Source of the DNA: Dolomedes plantarius | Taxonomy: Eukaryota; Arthropoda; Arachnida; Araneae; Dolomedidae | NCBI GenBank assembly: GCA_907164885.2 | Contig: OU015497.1 | Span: 64,190,077 to 64,254,076 of the forward strand | Length of the DNA: 64,000 nt | Reading direction: 5' to 3' | In this document: positions 47,980 to 59,722 of the stretch, one piece after another | How the letters are laid out: every line of letters starts with the position of its first letter | Position numbering within the stretch: the stretch's first letter is position 1 | The notes under the pieces: model-generated | Database searches by the model: none | What the model was told of the DNA's origin: nothing | The model's input: only the letters and a program-made list of their open reading frames with translations | Position numbers and translations under genes: made by a program

Positions 47980-49150
47980 TTCTAGTACGGTAAATTGCTT
48001 AAGTAACTTTGTTGATTTCTGTGTTAAAATAAGAAAAAATTAATTTATAATACCACTTTATTTATTATTATGAATGTTTAGTAAAGCATGAATTGTAGTT
48101 TAATAAGAATTATGTATTTTAAAAAATGGGAGGAATACTTTGTGTGGGAGAGGGTTTGGAACTTGTTTAAAGGAAAATTCATGGTTTGTGTGGTAAAATA
48201 AGCTGGTAAAAAAAAGAGGCAAAACAAAATAACTGTCAATGGGAAAGGATAGCATTTTTTACTGTACCTGAATTCCTTCATTCATTGTGTTTTACACTTA
48301 CTTTTTATGGTACGCCCTTTGTACAAACACACAAGTCACATGCAGTTCAACTTCTCCACCCGGCAACCCCTCTATACGGACAAATTTTGTTGAGAATTGA
48401 TTATCGACCATAGTCAGTATTATGGAAAAAACCTCTTTTCGACAGCCACATCTCAAAACGGCTACTTTTTTCCGATCCATTACTGACCGGCATAGAAAAG
48501 TTTCATTGCATTTCAGAATGCTTCCACTGACTTTTATAACTTAAATATTTAGAAACACTATTGCTCCTCTTGATGAATCTTACGAAGAATTTCGTTATAT
48601 TTATATACTATTTATTTCACACAACGCAGATCACACACAATTACAAATGACATATATAGACTATTTACATAATGAAAAGTTGCTTTGATAACTCGTACAT
48701 AGATTACGTAGCTGTTTGTAAAAGTTGAAAACCGTACTGTTTATTTTCTGTTCTAAAACTATCTTAAAGATGTTGCCAGATCCTCAAAACAGTAACTAAC
48801 GAGAAGTAACGTCACATGTATGTTGCAACAACTGTGTTATTTAAACTAGTTCCAGTAGGGTTACTTGTTTAAGTAATATTGATTTATGTATTAAAAGAAG
48901 ATTGTTCATAAAAAATTCATTTTAAGTACTAATACTTTATTAAATATTATAGTTACTTAGTAAATCTAAAATTGTAGTTTAGTAAGAGATATGTATTCAA
49001 CAAGAAAAGGCAAAAATGGTTTCTGAGATGGAAGGTTTGAGAATTGTTCAAAGGGATACTTATTCTTTTGTCTGGTAAAGTTAGAGGATAAAAAGAAAGA
49101 CAAAGAAAAATTATCCCTGACAATGGAAATGCCCCTTGAATGATTAACTG
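47980..49150 (+). repeat. Diverged local duplication, pair B
   Basis: About 47980-48280 and 48840-49150 are related (AGT-GTTC-AGTA-GGT, AATTGTAGTTTA-TAAGA-ATATGTATT, GGTAAA-T-AG--GGTAAAAA). They are about 860 bases apart. Open frames in the two copies on the minus strand look alike only for this reason. Confidence 0.6.
48302..48480 (-). other. Candidate host coding exon
   Basis: From ATG 48480 an open frame of 60 codons (MDRKKVAVLRCGCRKEVFSI...ELHVTCVFVQRAYHKK) runs straight into GTAAGT at 48301-48296, a consensus splice donor. A possible acceptor, TATGCCGGTCAG, lies just before the ATG. The composition is more balanced than in surrounding DNA. It sits between the two copies of repeat pair B. 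I do not recognise the protein. It may be an exon, or chance. Confidence 0.3.
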
Positions 49151-50640
49151 TATTTAATGATTCTGATAATACATTCGCTATTAGAGGATTTAAAAAAATA
49201 CTTAATTCTCGTTTCACATGATTTCTATTTATATATACATTTGTGTGAAAAGTATTATACGATAAAGAGAAAATAGTCCAAGGATTAGAGTATAAAACCA
49301 AATTGGACATTAAAAAAAGTTGACAGTTCATTATAAAAACAAAACAAAATCAAAGACAAGCAATTCAATTCTTTTTAAATTATTTTTATAGAAGTTTCAT
49401 TCACTTCCCAAATTACTAATTTTACTTAAAATTAATTGAAAATTCTCACACTGAATCCGATTGTAAAGAAATTTTCAATCAGCAATAGTATATTTTTTAA
49501 TCCTCACTCAAAGAAAGTATAGTGAGAAGACATTTTTAAACTTATATTGTAAGTTCAGTTAATGCTATCGTAGACCTAATCTTTCAAGTTCCATTTCAAT
49601 TTCATTTTGAAAAAGTGATGACGGACAAATTGACATGTACTTTAAAAGCAATAAAACTTTCGCAACAAAATAAGCCAAAAATTTTACTTTCTATACAAAA
49701 CAATACTTTCTTTCTCATCCAACCACTTAAAATTCGATTTGAAAACAGCAGCAATGCATTTTAACTCGGCATGATTAATACATTTCGCATTTTTTAAAGA
49801 ATGATATATCTTTTTTACTAATATTGGCCCAATATTTACCTCATCCCTGAACTGAATTCTAAGAAGAAATCTTTTCTCGTGAATTTCCTAAAGGATCTGG
49901 TTTATGGAGAAACTTGGTAGAATAAAAGGTTTTACTAATGAAATTTCATCGCATAACGGTCCCCCTATTATTTACGAGCAGAAAATGGCAGTCGCCGTGT
50001 GTGTAAGAACAAATGCGGTTCCGAGAGCAAAGTAAGTACTGAAAACATTTTATTCTTAAAATTACATTATATCTGCTTCTTTATTTCGTATCTTTTCGGG
50101 AAGAGGGAAAAGTCCCCAATAATTTACGATGAAAGAAGTGTAGGAAAAGTTTGTAAAATTGGAATTACATGAATAAATGCGTACAACCCTTTTTAAAATA
50201 ACATCCTTCAATGATGCAAATATTGCGGTACGTTTTTTTTCCCGTCTCTCGGGATGAAATCAATCTGATTTACAAGTGCATTACAATATATCACTTTTTC
50301 CCATTACAAAACATCTGGTATCCTGACACAAATTGCATGTTTCTGGAAAATGCAATCAGAGAAATGGTACAGCGAAGTCCTTTTAATAATGGATGGCCGG
50401 CCCTCTCAACAAAGTGAATTGGAGAGAATGGGCGACTTGCCAAGGCTTACAGCTGAATGTTTGACTTAATGCATAAGTTTAATTGTTAAAGATGCAGATG
50501 CGATCAATAGGATGAAATATTAGAGTGCGAGTTTCAAAATTACGCGGAGGAATGCGTTTGGAAGGTTTCTTTGTTTCACAAGTGGGAACGAGATGATGTG
50601 TTTAAAAAATGATGTTATGTAATAATTGAGCTATCGATTA
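49151..50640. other. Spacer with a weak exon candidate
   Basis: Mostly A+T-rich with no element. A 43-codon frame at 49904-50031 (plus; MEKLGRIKGF...AVPRAK) also ends at GTAAGT (50032-50037). It is short, and I give it little weight. Confidence 0.35.
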
Positions 50641-52470
50641 CATAGAGATTTTTCGCGTAGGTTAATGAACATATGAGTAGCATAAACCAATAACATGATC
50701 ATCAGATTTTTCTATCAAATAAGTACCTCAGAGACAGTGCTAACATTATTCGAATAAATGTGCGAATCTTTTTAATGCTTAACTTTAAAGTATTTTCAAT
50801 CCAAAAAAAAATGTTGGGTTCCGTTTTAGCAGTCGATTATAAGTCGATTATTCACGTAGCTTAAGGAATACATAAGTATTATAAACCAGTAACATGGTAT
50901 CAAACAAGTGCCCAAGAGACAGTAATAACATTATTTGAATAAATGTGCGAAATTTTTTAATGCTTAACTTTAAAGAATTTTCAGTCAAAAAAATTGCTGC
51001 TCCGTTTCAGCAATCGATTATAAGGCCATTATTCGCATAGCTTAAGGAATACATAAGTAGTATAAACCAGTAACATAATTTGATTTTTGTATTAAACAAG
51101 TCCCTTAGAGAAAGTGCTAACATTATTTGAATAAATGTGTGAAAATTTTTTAAGCTTAACGTAAAAGTATTTTCAGTCAAAAAAATTGATGCTCTGATTA
51201 ACCAATCGATTATAAGTCGACTATTTACATAGCTTATGAACATATAAGTAGCATAAACCAATAACATGATAATTAGATTTTTGCATCAAACAAGGGCTTC
51301 AGAGACAGAGCTAAAATTATTTGAAAAAAAGTGCGAAAATTTTTATGCTTACCTTTAAATTATTTTTAATCAAAAAAATTGCTGTTCCGTTTCAACAATC
51401 GATTATAAGTCGATTATTCGCATAGCTTTATGAATACATAAGTAGTATAAACCAGTAACATAATTTGATTTTTGTATTAAACAAGTCCCTTAGAGAAAGT
51501 GCTAACATTATTTGAATAAATGTGTGAACATTTTTTAAGCTTAACGTAAAAGTATTTTCAGTCAAAAAAATTGATGCTCTGATTAACCAATCGATTATAA
51601 GTCGACTATTTACATAGCTTATGAACATATAAGTAGCATAAACCAATAACATGATAATTAGATTTTTGCATCAAACAAGGGCTTCAGAGACAGAGCTAAA
51701 ATTATTTGAAAAAAACGTGCGAAAATTTTTATGCTTACCTTTAAATTATTTTTAATCAAAAAAATTGCTGTTCCGTTTCAACAATCGATTATAAGTCGAT
51801 TATTCGCATAGCTTTATGAATACATAAGTTGTATAAACCAGTAACATAATTTGATTTTTGTATTAAACAAGTCCCTTAGAGAAAGTGCTAACATTATTTG
51901 AATAAATGTGTGAACATTTTTTAAGCTTAACGTAAAAGTATTTTCAGTCAAAAAAATTGATGCTCTGATTAACCAATCGATTATAAGTCGACTATTTACA
52001 TAGCTTATGAACATATAAGTAGCATAAACCAATAACATGATAATTAGATTTTTGCATCAAACAAGTGTCTAAGAGACAGTGCTACCATTATTCGAATAAA
52101 TGTGCGGAAATGTTTAATGCTTAACGTGTTAAAGGATTTTCAGTCAAAAAATTGCTGTTCTAAGTGAGCTATCGATTATACAGAGATTTTTTGCATAGAT
52201 TAAGGAACACATGAGTAGCATAAACCAACAACATAATTGGATTTTTTTATCAAACAATTGCTTGAGAGACGGCTAACATTATTTGAATAAATGTGCGAAA
52301 ATTTATAATGCTTAAATTGATAGTATTTTCAGTCAAAAAATTACTGTTCCGATTGAGCAATGCAATATAAGCTGATTAGCTTAATGAACACATAACCAAA
52401 GTAACATAAACCAGTCACATGATAATTAAATTTTGGTATCAAACAAGCGCCTCCGAAGCTCTTAACATTA
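50640..52470. repeat. Satellite, about 191-bp monomer in 386-bp dimers
   Basis: The anchor TAAACCA(A/G)TAACAT recurs at about 50683, 50882, 51063, 51254, 51448, 51639, 51833, 52025, 52221 and 52407. Alternate monomers are more alike: copies 51254, 51639 and 52025 (steps 385 and 386) are nearly identical, and so are 51448 and 51833. Each monomer also has CGATTATAAGTCGA (near-palindrome) and TTTTCAGTCAAAAAA. The outer monomers are more diverged. Minus-strand frames of 73-86 codons in it are by-products. Confidence 0.92.
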
Positions 52471-52560
52471 CTTGAATACTAAATGCACCAAATTTTATAA
52501 CATTGAACATTAAATAACTTTCAGTTTTGTAATATAAAAAAATAATTTTACATCTGATGT

Positions 52561-52863
52561 GTGTGTGGGGGGGGGGGTTAAGGTGCTTGGAGCTGACGAC
52601 TGTCACACCCCTGTCCGGCGTACATATGAATACAAGGAAATAGGAACACAAATCACACAATCACAGAAGAATTTCTTATTAACAGACGATGACACCGGCG
52701 ATGGACGATGGATTGTAGCTTCCCTTTCTACACAGGGCTCCTTTTGCAAAGCAGAAGACTGATGAGTTCCCCAGAGTACAGCCAAGTCTTATGCCGAAAT
52801 CGAACCCGCATCCTCGGCGTGGCAGGCTGATGCCTTAACCACTTAACCACTGGGCGGGCGACC
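52561..52863 (-). repeat. tRNA-derived SINE, copy 3, minus strand
   Basis: Target duplication CATCTGATGT at 52551-52560 and 52864-52873. On the minus strand the head reads GCCCAGTGGTTAAGTGG then TTAAGGCATCAGCC (A-box-like) and GCGGGTTCGATTTCGGC (B box, close to the GGTTCGAATCC consensus). The 303-bp body ends in a C run (G run on plus near 52567-52577). A different subfamily from the 54208 copy. Confidence 0.85.
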
Positions 52864-52873
52864 CATCTGATGT

Positions 52874-54198
52874 AATAACTCTAATGTCACTAGAATCCTT
52901 ATACCATTAGACCATTACTCTAATGTCACTAGAATCCTTATCTTGTCATTTACCAAAATTGAAGGTATATTTCATAAAAAAAAGAATTTTGGGGTTTATA
53001 AAAAATTAAACGACGTGTTCTTTTAAGTTTAATGTTAAAAGAACTTTTATAACACCTTGTAGGAAATATATTATTTTCAAAACAGTATATGTACACTACT
53101 ATAAGCGAAATTTTATAAGTAAACAAACAATTTATAGTCTTGTAATTACGTAATAATAGTACATCACAGACTTGCAACAAAAACAATTTCAGGAGGATAG
53201 ATTATTATTGGAAATATTTTTGATTAGTACGAATTTCTAGTAATCTGTTTATATCATCAGGTAAAAATATATTTTTTCTTGTATTTTGGAACTAAATAAT
53301 AAAAAAAAAATCTTAGAAATCTATCTCAAACATGATTTCGAAAAATCACAACAACAACAACAAAAATTTAACAAGTTTTACCAACTTTTGCTTGAATTAT
53401 AACCTATTTTAATGAGATTCCCTTTAGCTTTCATGGAAAACTATTTTACTCTAAAGTTTTGTCAAATGTGACGTACGAATCACATTACCGCAACAAATTT
53501 CACTGTGAACTCTTTCTGTTCGGAAGTTTCTAATTTAATCGTACAAATTCTCCCAATTGAATCCCCACTTTTACATTGACAAATTTTTTTCCCCGGATCC
53601 TTGAAACAAATTTAACGAAATCATTCGGAATCAAGTTGTTCTTTGATGAGATTACGTAAGATACCTATCATTATTGAATCCATAAATTTAGAATACGATT
53701 GCACTGTTCTAAGAAAGTGATTTAATTTGTGAAACTTGTAGAAGAAATTCGGGATATGTTCTGCACTGAAATCCAGTTTCCAAAATACATTTATCACAAC
53801 AGCGATGATATTTAAGTCATGCATCTTGCTAACAGCTTCCATCGATTATTTTTGGATATATAAATGTCTGTTATCTATTCACCTAAGTATTGGGGAGAAT
53901 TTTAATTTTTTTCCCTTTCGATGCAGGACTTAGAAAGTTATTTAATACGCGGTTTTTATCAACAATAACAGATAAAGTGAAACATATATATTATATTTAT
54001 AACTTTGGGATAGATGGCGTTTGAAAAATGTGAGGAGTCAATTCTGTGTGCATAATAGTAACATAAAAGCCAAGTCTTGTCCTAAACCAAATCTTTTTTA
54101 TTGCAGCTCTACATAGAGATGTACCAAATATTGAAGGAAAAAATGTAGTATTTTAGCTTTTTCTGTATCATGGGCTGAGAGAAAATAATACTATGTTT
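52874..54198. other. A+T-rich spacer
   Basis: A short direct repeat CTCTAATGTCACTAGAATCC occurs at about 52878 and 52918. No gene seen. Confidence 0.45.
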
Positions 54199-54207
54199 AT
54201 AACTTTT

Positions 54208-54561
54208 GGGCATGGGCGCAGTGGCTCATTTGGCAACAGCAGCGAGCTAGTGATCTCAAAGTTACTGGTCAAATGCTCGTCGCTGATAAATGCACTGCCA
54301 TGTACGCTACTGGCGGCTGGTACACGTAAAATCTGTCGTGCCTGCAATGTCCTCCAAGTTCTCGAAATTACCTCTGGAGTTGCGGGGTCAAGTGCTCCTT
54401 CCGGTCTCGTCACTTGACTCGGTTCAAAATTACGCGACTGTTCCTTTGGCCAAGTCAGACTCTGACCCTTGTGGTGCCAGTCAAAACAGGTGCCGCACCT
54501 TCATAGCCTTCGGGACTTGATATGATGTTGCTGTCGGTCAAGTGGCATAAGCAACAACAAC
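54208..54561 (+). repeat. tRNA-derived SINE, copy 4
   Basis: Target duplication ATAACTTTT at 54199-54207 and 54562-54570. A-box-like GTGGCTCATTTGGC, weaker B box. The body matches the 29843 copy (CTGTCGTGCCTGCAATGTCC, GTCTCGTCACTTGACTCGGT) and its 3' half matches the 46428 copy. It ends GCATAAGCAACAACAAC. Confidence 0.85.
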
Positions 54562-55026
54562 ATAACTTTTAGGTAGATGAGATTTGACAAATGTGAAAAG
54601 TTAATTCTTTGTTTCGAAATAGTGACGTGAAAGACAAATAATGCCCGACACCAAATCTTTTCTAAAGTAATTTTATACAGATGTACGAAATATGAGGGAA
54701 AAAAATGTAGTGTTTTATTCTATTTTTCTATATGATTGGAATGAAAGGAGCTTTTGCTATGTTTATAAATTTAAGGTAAATGGAATTTGATAAATGCCAG
54801 AAGTTAATTCTTTGTGTCGATATAGAAAGGCAAGCGTTGACCTAAACAAATCTTCTCTATTGTAAATCTTCATAGAAATGAACAAAAAATGAGACAAAAG
54901 TGTTGTGTTTTAATTTTGTTTCTTCGTGATGGGGCTGTGAACAATACAGTTCATAATATTTCCTCACATTGCTGTAATAGCTTCCTTGATAAGTTACATA
55001 TTTCAATAGCTTATTTTATTGACATC

Positions 55027-56001
55027 GTCTATCCTTGTCTCATCGGATCACCTTCAGTGGGTTCCTTCTCATGCTGATATCGAAGGCAATGAGATCGCAG
55101 ACTCCCTGGCGAAAGCGGGTGCTTGTAAAGCTTCGGTGCCTTCTGCGCATCTCACCTATATGGAGCTTTATTTTTCCAGAACTAAATGCAAAAACAAGTA
55201 ATATAAAAACAAAATTTTTTAAAGTCAATTCCTACTTAGGTCAACAAAGAAAAAATTGAGTGTGAACTAATAGTAGGAATTGAAAAAAAGGATTACCTGC
55301 CAAAACCTTGCCTACTGTGGAGATTAGGAGGGGGGGGGGGGAAAGAGAGAGAAAAAGTTTGTCAGGTTGGAGATTAGATCCGCAACCTACAGGACGGGAG
55401 GAGCCCGCGCTACCGCAGTGCTACTGTTTACAGAGTAACAACAGGGAAATTACTATTCAAGAGCAAGAGACGCTCTAGGTCTAAAACTAAAATCGATTAA
55501 TTAAATTTAATTAATGAATTAATATTTGAAAAAACTGTATTAACATCAAGTGTCATCCACTACAAGTTTAAAAAAATGTATTTGAACTTGAGTGGATGAA
55601 TAAAAAGTATTTTATTAACGATTGAAAATTTGAACAAGATATAGATAGGGAGATTGTAAACTAATAGTAGGAATTGAATAAAACCACTTGGCTCGTTCCA
55701 CCGGTGCTTCACTAGTATCAGAGTAATCGACCGGGTGGCTCTCTGGCACTTAGTTGTAACAGGCAAGATCAAACCATTCTTACTCGCTTTTTCAGCGGGC
55801 ATCTAAGATCTTTGACATATTCTGAGGGTTCTAAGTGTTTTGAAGTCTGCTCCAAGTGTTCTACTGAGCGGGCTTCCCCTGAATATATTCTTGCTTGCCT
55901 GGAGCTCTCCATGCGGGATCTAGCTGTCAATCCATTGATGGGTCTGGATTTCCTTAGGGTGTACAATGTCATGGACCTGATATAGACCTGATAGCCTTTG
56001 G
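55027..56001 (+). pseudogene. LINE RNase H and 3' end, interrupted
   Basis: End of a non-LTR retrotransposon (Jockey/CR1-like superfamily). RNase H motif LQWVPSHADIEGNEIADSLAKAG at about 55048-55118. The sequence is then interrupted at 55285-55658. It resumes at about 55756 with RQDQTILTRFFSGHL and the C-x2-C...H-x4-C terminal region CSKCSTERASPEYILACLELS, ending DFLRVYNVMDLI and a stop near 56000. A (CAA)n tail follows (56010-56027). The 5' part is missing, as is usual for truncated LINEs. Confidence 0.8.
55285..55658. mobile_element. Unidentified insert with 20-bp target duplication
   Basis: AACTAATAGTAGGAATTGAA is present at 55265-55284 and 55659-55678. A long duplication of this kind is made by LINE-type machinery, so the insert is probably a SINE or other retrotransposed piece. 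It contains a G run (55328-55340). A tRNA-like stretch on the minus strand near 55420-55365 (CACTGCGGTAGCGCGGGCTC, then GGTTGCGGATCTAATC) suggests a SINE head. Its ends do not match the other SINEs here. Confidence 0.6.
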
Positions 56002-56044
56002 TGATGTGCAACAACAACAACAACAACATTGACACCGAAGTTAA

Positions 56045-56773
56045 GGGGACAGTGGACTTTCAAAATTGTGAAAATTGTCCAAAAATTCTATTTTTTTTTT
56101 TTTATTATATTGAAATGTTAAACTACGGACGAGTAGGATTGTGTTGCAAAAATAATTTTTGATTTCTGTGATTACTTTCCTAGTTATAGGCCTTTTTTTA
56201 TTTAATTTAAATATTATGTGGTTACGAATAGCAATAACTTTAAATGTTTTTTTCTCAAAATAAAAATTTTCATGTCATACGAATATTCAAACTGCTCCAG
56301 GCGCATTTCTAATTATCGTATTGCTTTGAAAGTTAAGTTTTATATACTTAACTGTATATCAAATAAATCTTGTTGAGAATAATTATGCTTCGTAGCTCAG
56401 AATTTCTTAATTTTGCACTTGAAAAGATGATTTAGAGGTATTTTGCATAATAAAAAGGGTGTTTTCACTGTTATTATTTTTTTCTCTTTATATTTTTAAT
56501 GAATGCTTAAAATAAGAAATAAGTTTCATTGTTAGTTCAATTAGGTATCCTGTAAATAAAAATTACCATATTATATGCAAAAGAAATGCGCATGGAACAT
56601 TTTTAATTAGGCCAAATTTTTATGTAATTAATAATTCATAATTAATAAATTATTAATATTTCATCATTACATTTTAACCACTTTTACATATATATGGTAC
56701 TAATCACATATTCAAATTTTAAGCAAATCCATTGAAAACAAAAAAAAGTTAGGTTTGAAGGCCCACTGTCCCC
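56045..56773. mobile_element. TTAA-flanked MITE
   Basis: 729 bases with inverted ends GGGGACAGTGGACTTTCAAA and (complement) GGGGACAGTGGGCCTTCAAA, between TTAA at 56041-56044 and 56774-56777. TTAA targets occur in piggyBac and Kolobok; the ends do not decide which. No coding sequence. To its right GGGATCGAATCCCGACTAC looks like a tRNA B box, so it may have landed in a SINE. Confidence 0.8.
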
Positions 56774-56777
56774 TTAA

Positions 56778-57858
56778 GCGACAAGGGATCGAATCCCGAC
56801 TACGACACACAGTAATACAAATAGTAGCCAGCTGTTCAAAGAATGACAGTGGAGCTCTAAAATGAAAATGTCAGTTTATTATGTTGGAGGGAAAAAAAAG
56901 AGCTTTTACAAAGTATACAGAAAAAAGGGGAAAATAATGCATTGATTGATAATGTCAATCTTTGGGTACGAATGAAAAAGAGTGAATGAGAACCTCTCGC
57001 ATTCCCAGCTAGTTCAAAACTGCTAGAATACCTACGTCCAAATTCAAAAATTAAGGACTAAATTCCCAGTTCTGGCAGATGGTAGAATCCATATACATAG
57101 CTACAAGTGTCTTTGCATAGAATCGATTTATTTAATGTGATTAAAAATGAGCAGTGTGAGAAATAAAAAAAGAGTTTAATAATAGGCCGTTCAAAGGTAC
57201 AGGCTGAACTTATCGGGACCAATAACAGTAGTTCCTCAAAATTCAGAGATAGTTCATTTGTATTATTTTTTAGTTTAAATTCACACACGCAAACTCATTT
57301 ATACGAAAATCATGGGGTTCATAAGAGATATAGATTGATACACAAAAGTCTGAATACGCTTATGGAAGTGTATTTTGAAAAATCTGCATACAATCACTTT
57401 TTAAACAATTATTAGCCTTTTACCCTTTACAGCATAGAACGAAAATAATAAAATTCAACAAGCATTGACTTTTGATGACAAGATTGAACTTTTCTTAAAT
57501 TCATAATTTTAAGATGTTTATTTTTCACTAGAGTAAAATTTCATTGTAAAATTTCAAATGAGAAAAAGCTAATAATTTACTATTTGCTTGTGTTCAAGTT
57601 ATTTTGCTCGCCAATGTTAAAGTTATTTTACTCGCCAAGAGATGGCGCTGTTAGCGCTACAAGTGTAGACACGTGTTGTAAATGTAAACAGTAGACGTAG
57701 TAAGATCGCATAAGCATAACGGTCATGTTATAATATTGTGATAATAAAAGTGTTATTTTGATTACTTAAAGGAGTCTCCTTAATTTAAAAGGTCGTACGT
57801 TTAAGCGACAAGAAGATCAAGGTTCACACGGAAGTGAATAAGTTAGATCAAAAGTTAT
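56778..57858. other. Spacer, possible LTR scrap near 57615-57830
   Basis: TGTTAAAGTTATTTTACTCG at about 57615, AGATGGCGCTGTTAGCGC and AATAAAAG near 57744 recall an LTR, but I cannot define both ends or a target duplication. Nothing else recognised. Confidence 0.3.
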
Positions 57859-57862
57859 TTAA

Positions 57863-59722
57863 CCCATTAATGCCGACTTCGTTTTCTTTAACCATTTTTG
57901 CTACTTCTCTCATATTTGTATGTTTTAAGTCTATTAATGTGTATTATACTAAAATTATATTTTTAGTTGCACTTTAACTATGTTTTTTTTACTGGTACGT
58001 TTTCGTACCAATCGGCGTTCGTGTGTAGTACACATCGAGAATAAAAGCTAATATTAAATTTATTTATTAATGAAAATAATAACAAAATCGGGAATACCAC
58101 AATTAAATGAAAAGCACGTTAGATGATTTTCTGACAGAATAAAACAATAAATGTCTATTGAGTGCAAACATGATAGTTTTTATGTCACTGAGGATGCAGT
58201 GGCACGTTACACTTTTCGCTCTTGTAGCTGCTTCTATCGGAACAGTTCTTGCAACGGGCATGTTCTTGATCTGATCTGATTCACCAGTGACTATTCTTGT
58301 CAAATCTTATTTGTGAGGGCTCTTTATACCTAAATTAAATTGGCTTGCCTGGCCCTCTAGGCAATGTTCCATAACTGCCTAACAGTTCCTGTGCGCATTG
58401 TCGTACGAACTCAAGAAATGGGATTTCATCAATATCATTTTTCATTTTATACAATTTCCATCCATTTATAACACTGGCACTAAGTCCAAAGAAAACAATG
58501 GTCACCACCACTTTTTAGAACTAATTCTTACGCGATAATTTGCCACAGCTTGATCAACAAGGTCGGCACCACCCATAAACTTATTATAAATGTTGCTGTT
58601 GTGGCATGGAAACATTCATTTTCTTTTTTTCTGCGGCCCTCCATCGAATAGCAGATGCAATACATTTTGTAGAAACTTTGTTACTTGCAACAGTAACAAC
58701 TTTATTGTAATTCCATTTGACGGTACTGATATCTTCATGACATATGTATTCATATGTCCCCCTTCCCGACTTTTGCAAGATTTCTTTGGATGATAAAGGA
58801 GCATTTTTCAGCCTGTTTTCTCTCAATGTCCCGGTTCCTGCTATGCCTCATTTTGATAGCTCTTTCAACAAGGGAATGCTAGTAAATAAGTTTTCCATGA
58901 TAACATGTGTCCCAGGTGGGATCTCGAATTTGTCTAGTAACCCAAGAACAACATCGGCACCTTGGCTTAAATCAGATTTAGATAATTTTGTAGATGCTCC
59001 ACAATAAGGTTCATCATGCAATAAAAGACCATTAGAAGAACACATAGTCCAAAGTTTGAAGCCAAAACGTATTGGCTTACCACTTATGAATTGTTTTAGT
59101 CCGTGGTGCCCGAAATATGGAATTATAGACTCATCTACACTCAAAATTTTATACCAACAGCATAAAAGCCTGACTTTCAAATGGCAACAATTTATAAAAT
59201 ACACTTTTATAACAATGATTTAAAAGTCAAAATATTATTTAAAAAAATTCTAATTCAAACGTGAAAGATTTTTGATTTTAATTCAAACGTGAAAGATTTC
59301 CGATTTTAATTCAAACTTGACTATACATTAGCCGGTTGGTACGGTTTCGTACCAACGATATATAAGTTTTTATATTTTATAATACAAAGCAAAACATGAC
59401 TTTCGAGTGGCATGAATTTATAAAATACACTTTTAAAACAGTGATTAATAGTCAATATATAATTTTGAGATAAATCCAAAACTCTAAACTTACAATTTTC
59501 TATGGGATGTCAGAGGCATCTTGTTTCATGGCGCTTTCACCTGAGTATAACGTCAAATAACAACAAGAACTTGAGAGCAAATGGCGGAAAATCTATTTTT
59601 ACCGCTATCAGTGAACTATTCTTGAAGCACATGAACAATATTGGACAACTAGACACATTTAGTGCAGAGAAAAAAAAATATTCTTAAGCTGGTATGTTTT
59701 CGCGCCAATCGGCATTAATGGG
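57863..59722 (-). mobile_element. piggyBac-like transposon
   Basis: 1860 bases bounded by TTAA (57859-57862 and 59723-59726) with inverted ends CCCATTAATGCCGACT and (complement) CCCATTAATGCCGATT. The motif TTTCGTACCAATCGGC or close variants lies near both ends and once inside (about 58005, 59345 and 59700); such subterminal repeats are probably transposase sites. Transposase on the minus strand, broken. Confidence 0.92.
58100..59215 (-). pseudogene. piggyBac-like transposase, broken
   Basis: The 58848-59204 frame carries the catalytic core: ILSVDESIIPYFGHHGLKQF (first Asp) and EPYCGASTKLSKSDLSQGAD. HVIMENLFTS has Glu where the family has its second catalytic Asp (MDN), so it is inactive. After a frame change 58584-58826 continues (RENRLKNAPLSSKEILQKSG...VKWNYNKVVTVASN). 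Another shift leads to NKFMGGADLVDQAVANYRVR, with the third Asp. Further stops follow before a degraded C-terminal region (to 58103). The N-terminal third is missing. Confidence 0.88.

Noticed and set aside
48078..49331. Two minus-strand frames with similar C-termini
   Set aside because: They lie in the two copies of local duplication B; the resemblance follows from DNA homology.
51007..52038. Three similar minus-strand frames of 74-86 codons
   Set aside because: They repeat at 385-386 bases because the satellite does; similarity is explained by the DNA repeat, not by coding selection.
38640..54300. tRNA-like boxes as functional tRNA genes
   Set aside because: A and B boxes are followed by SINE bodies, some with target duplications; acceptor stems do not pair as in a tRNA.
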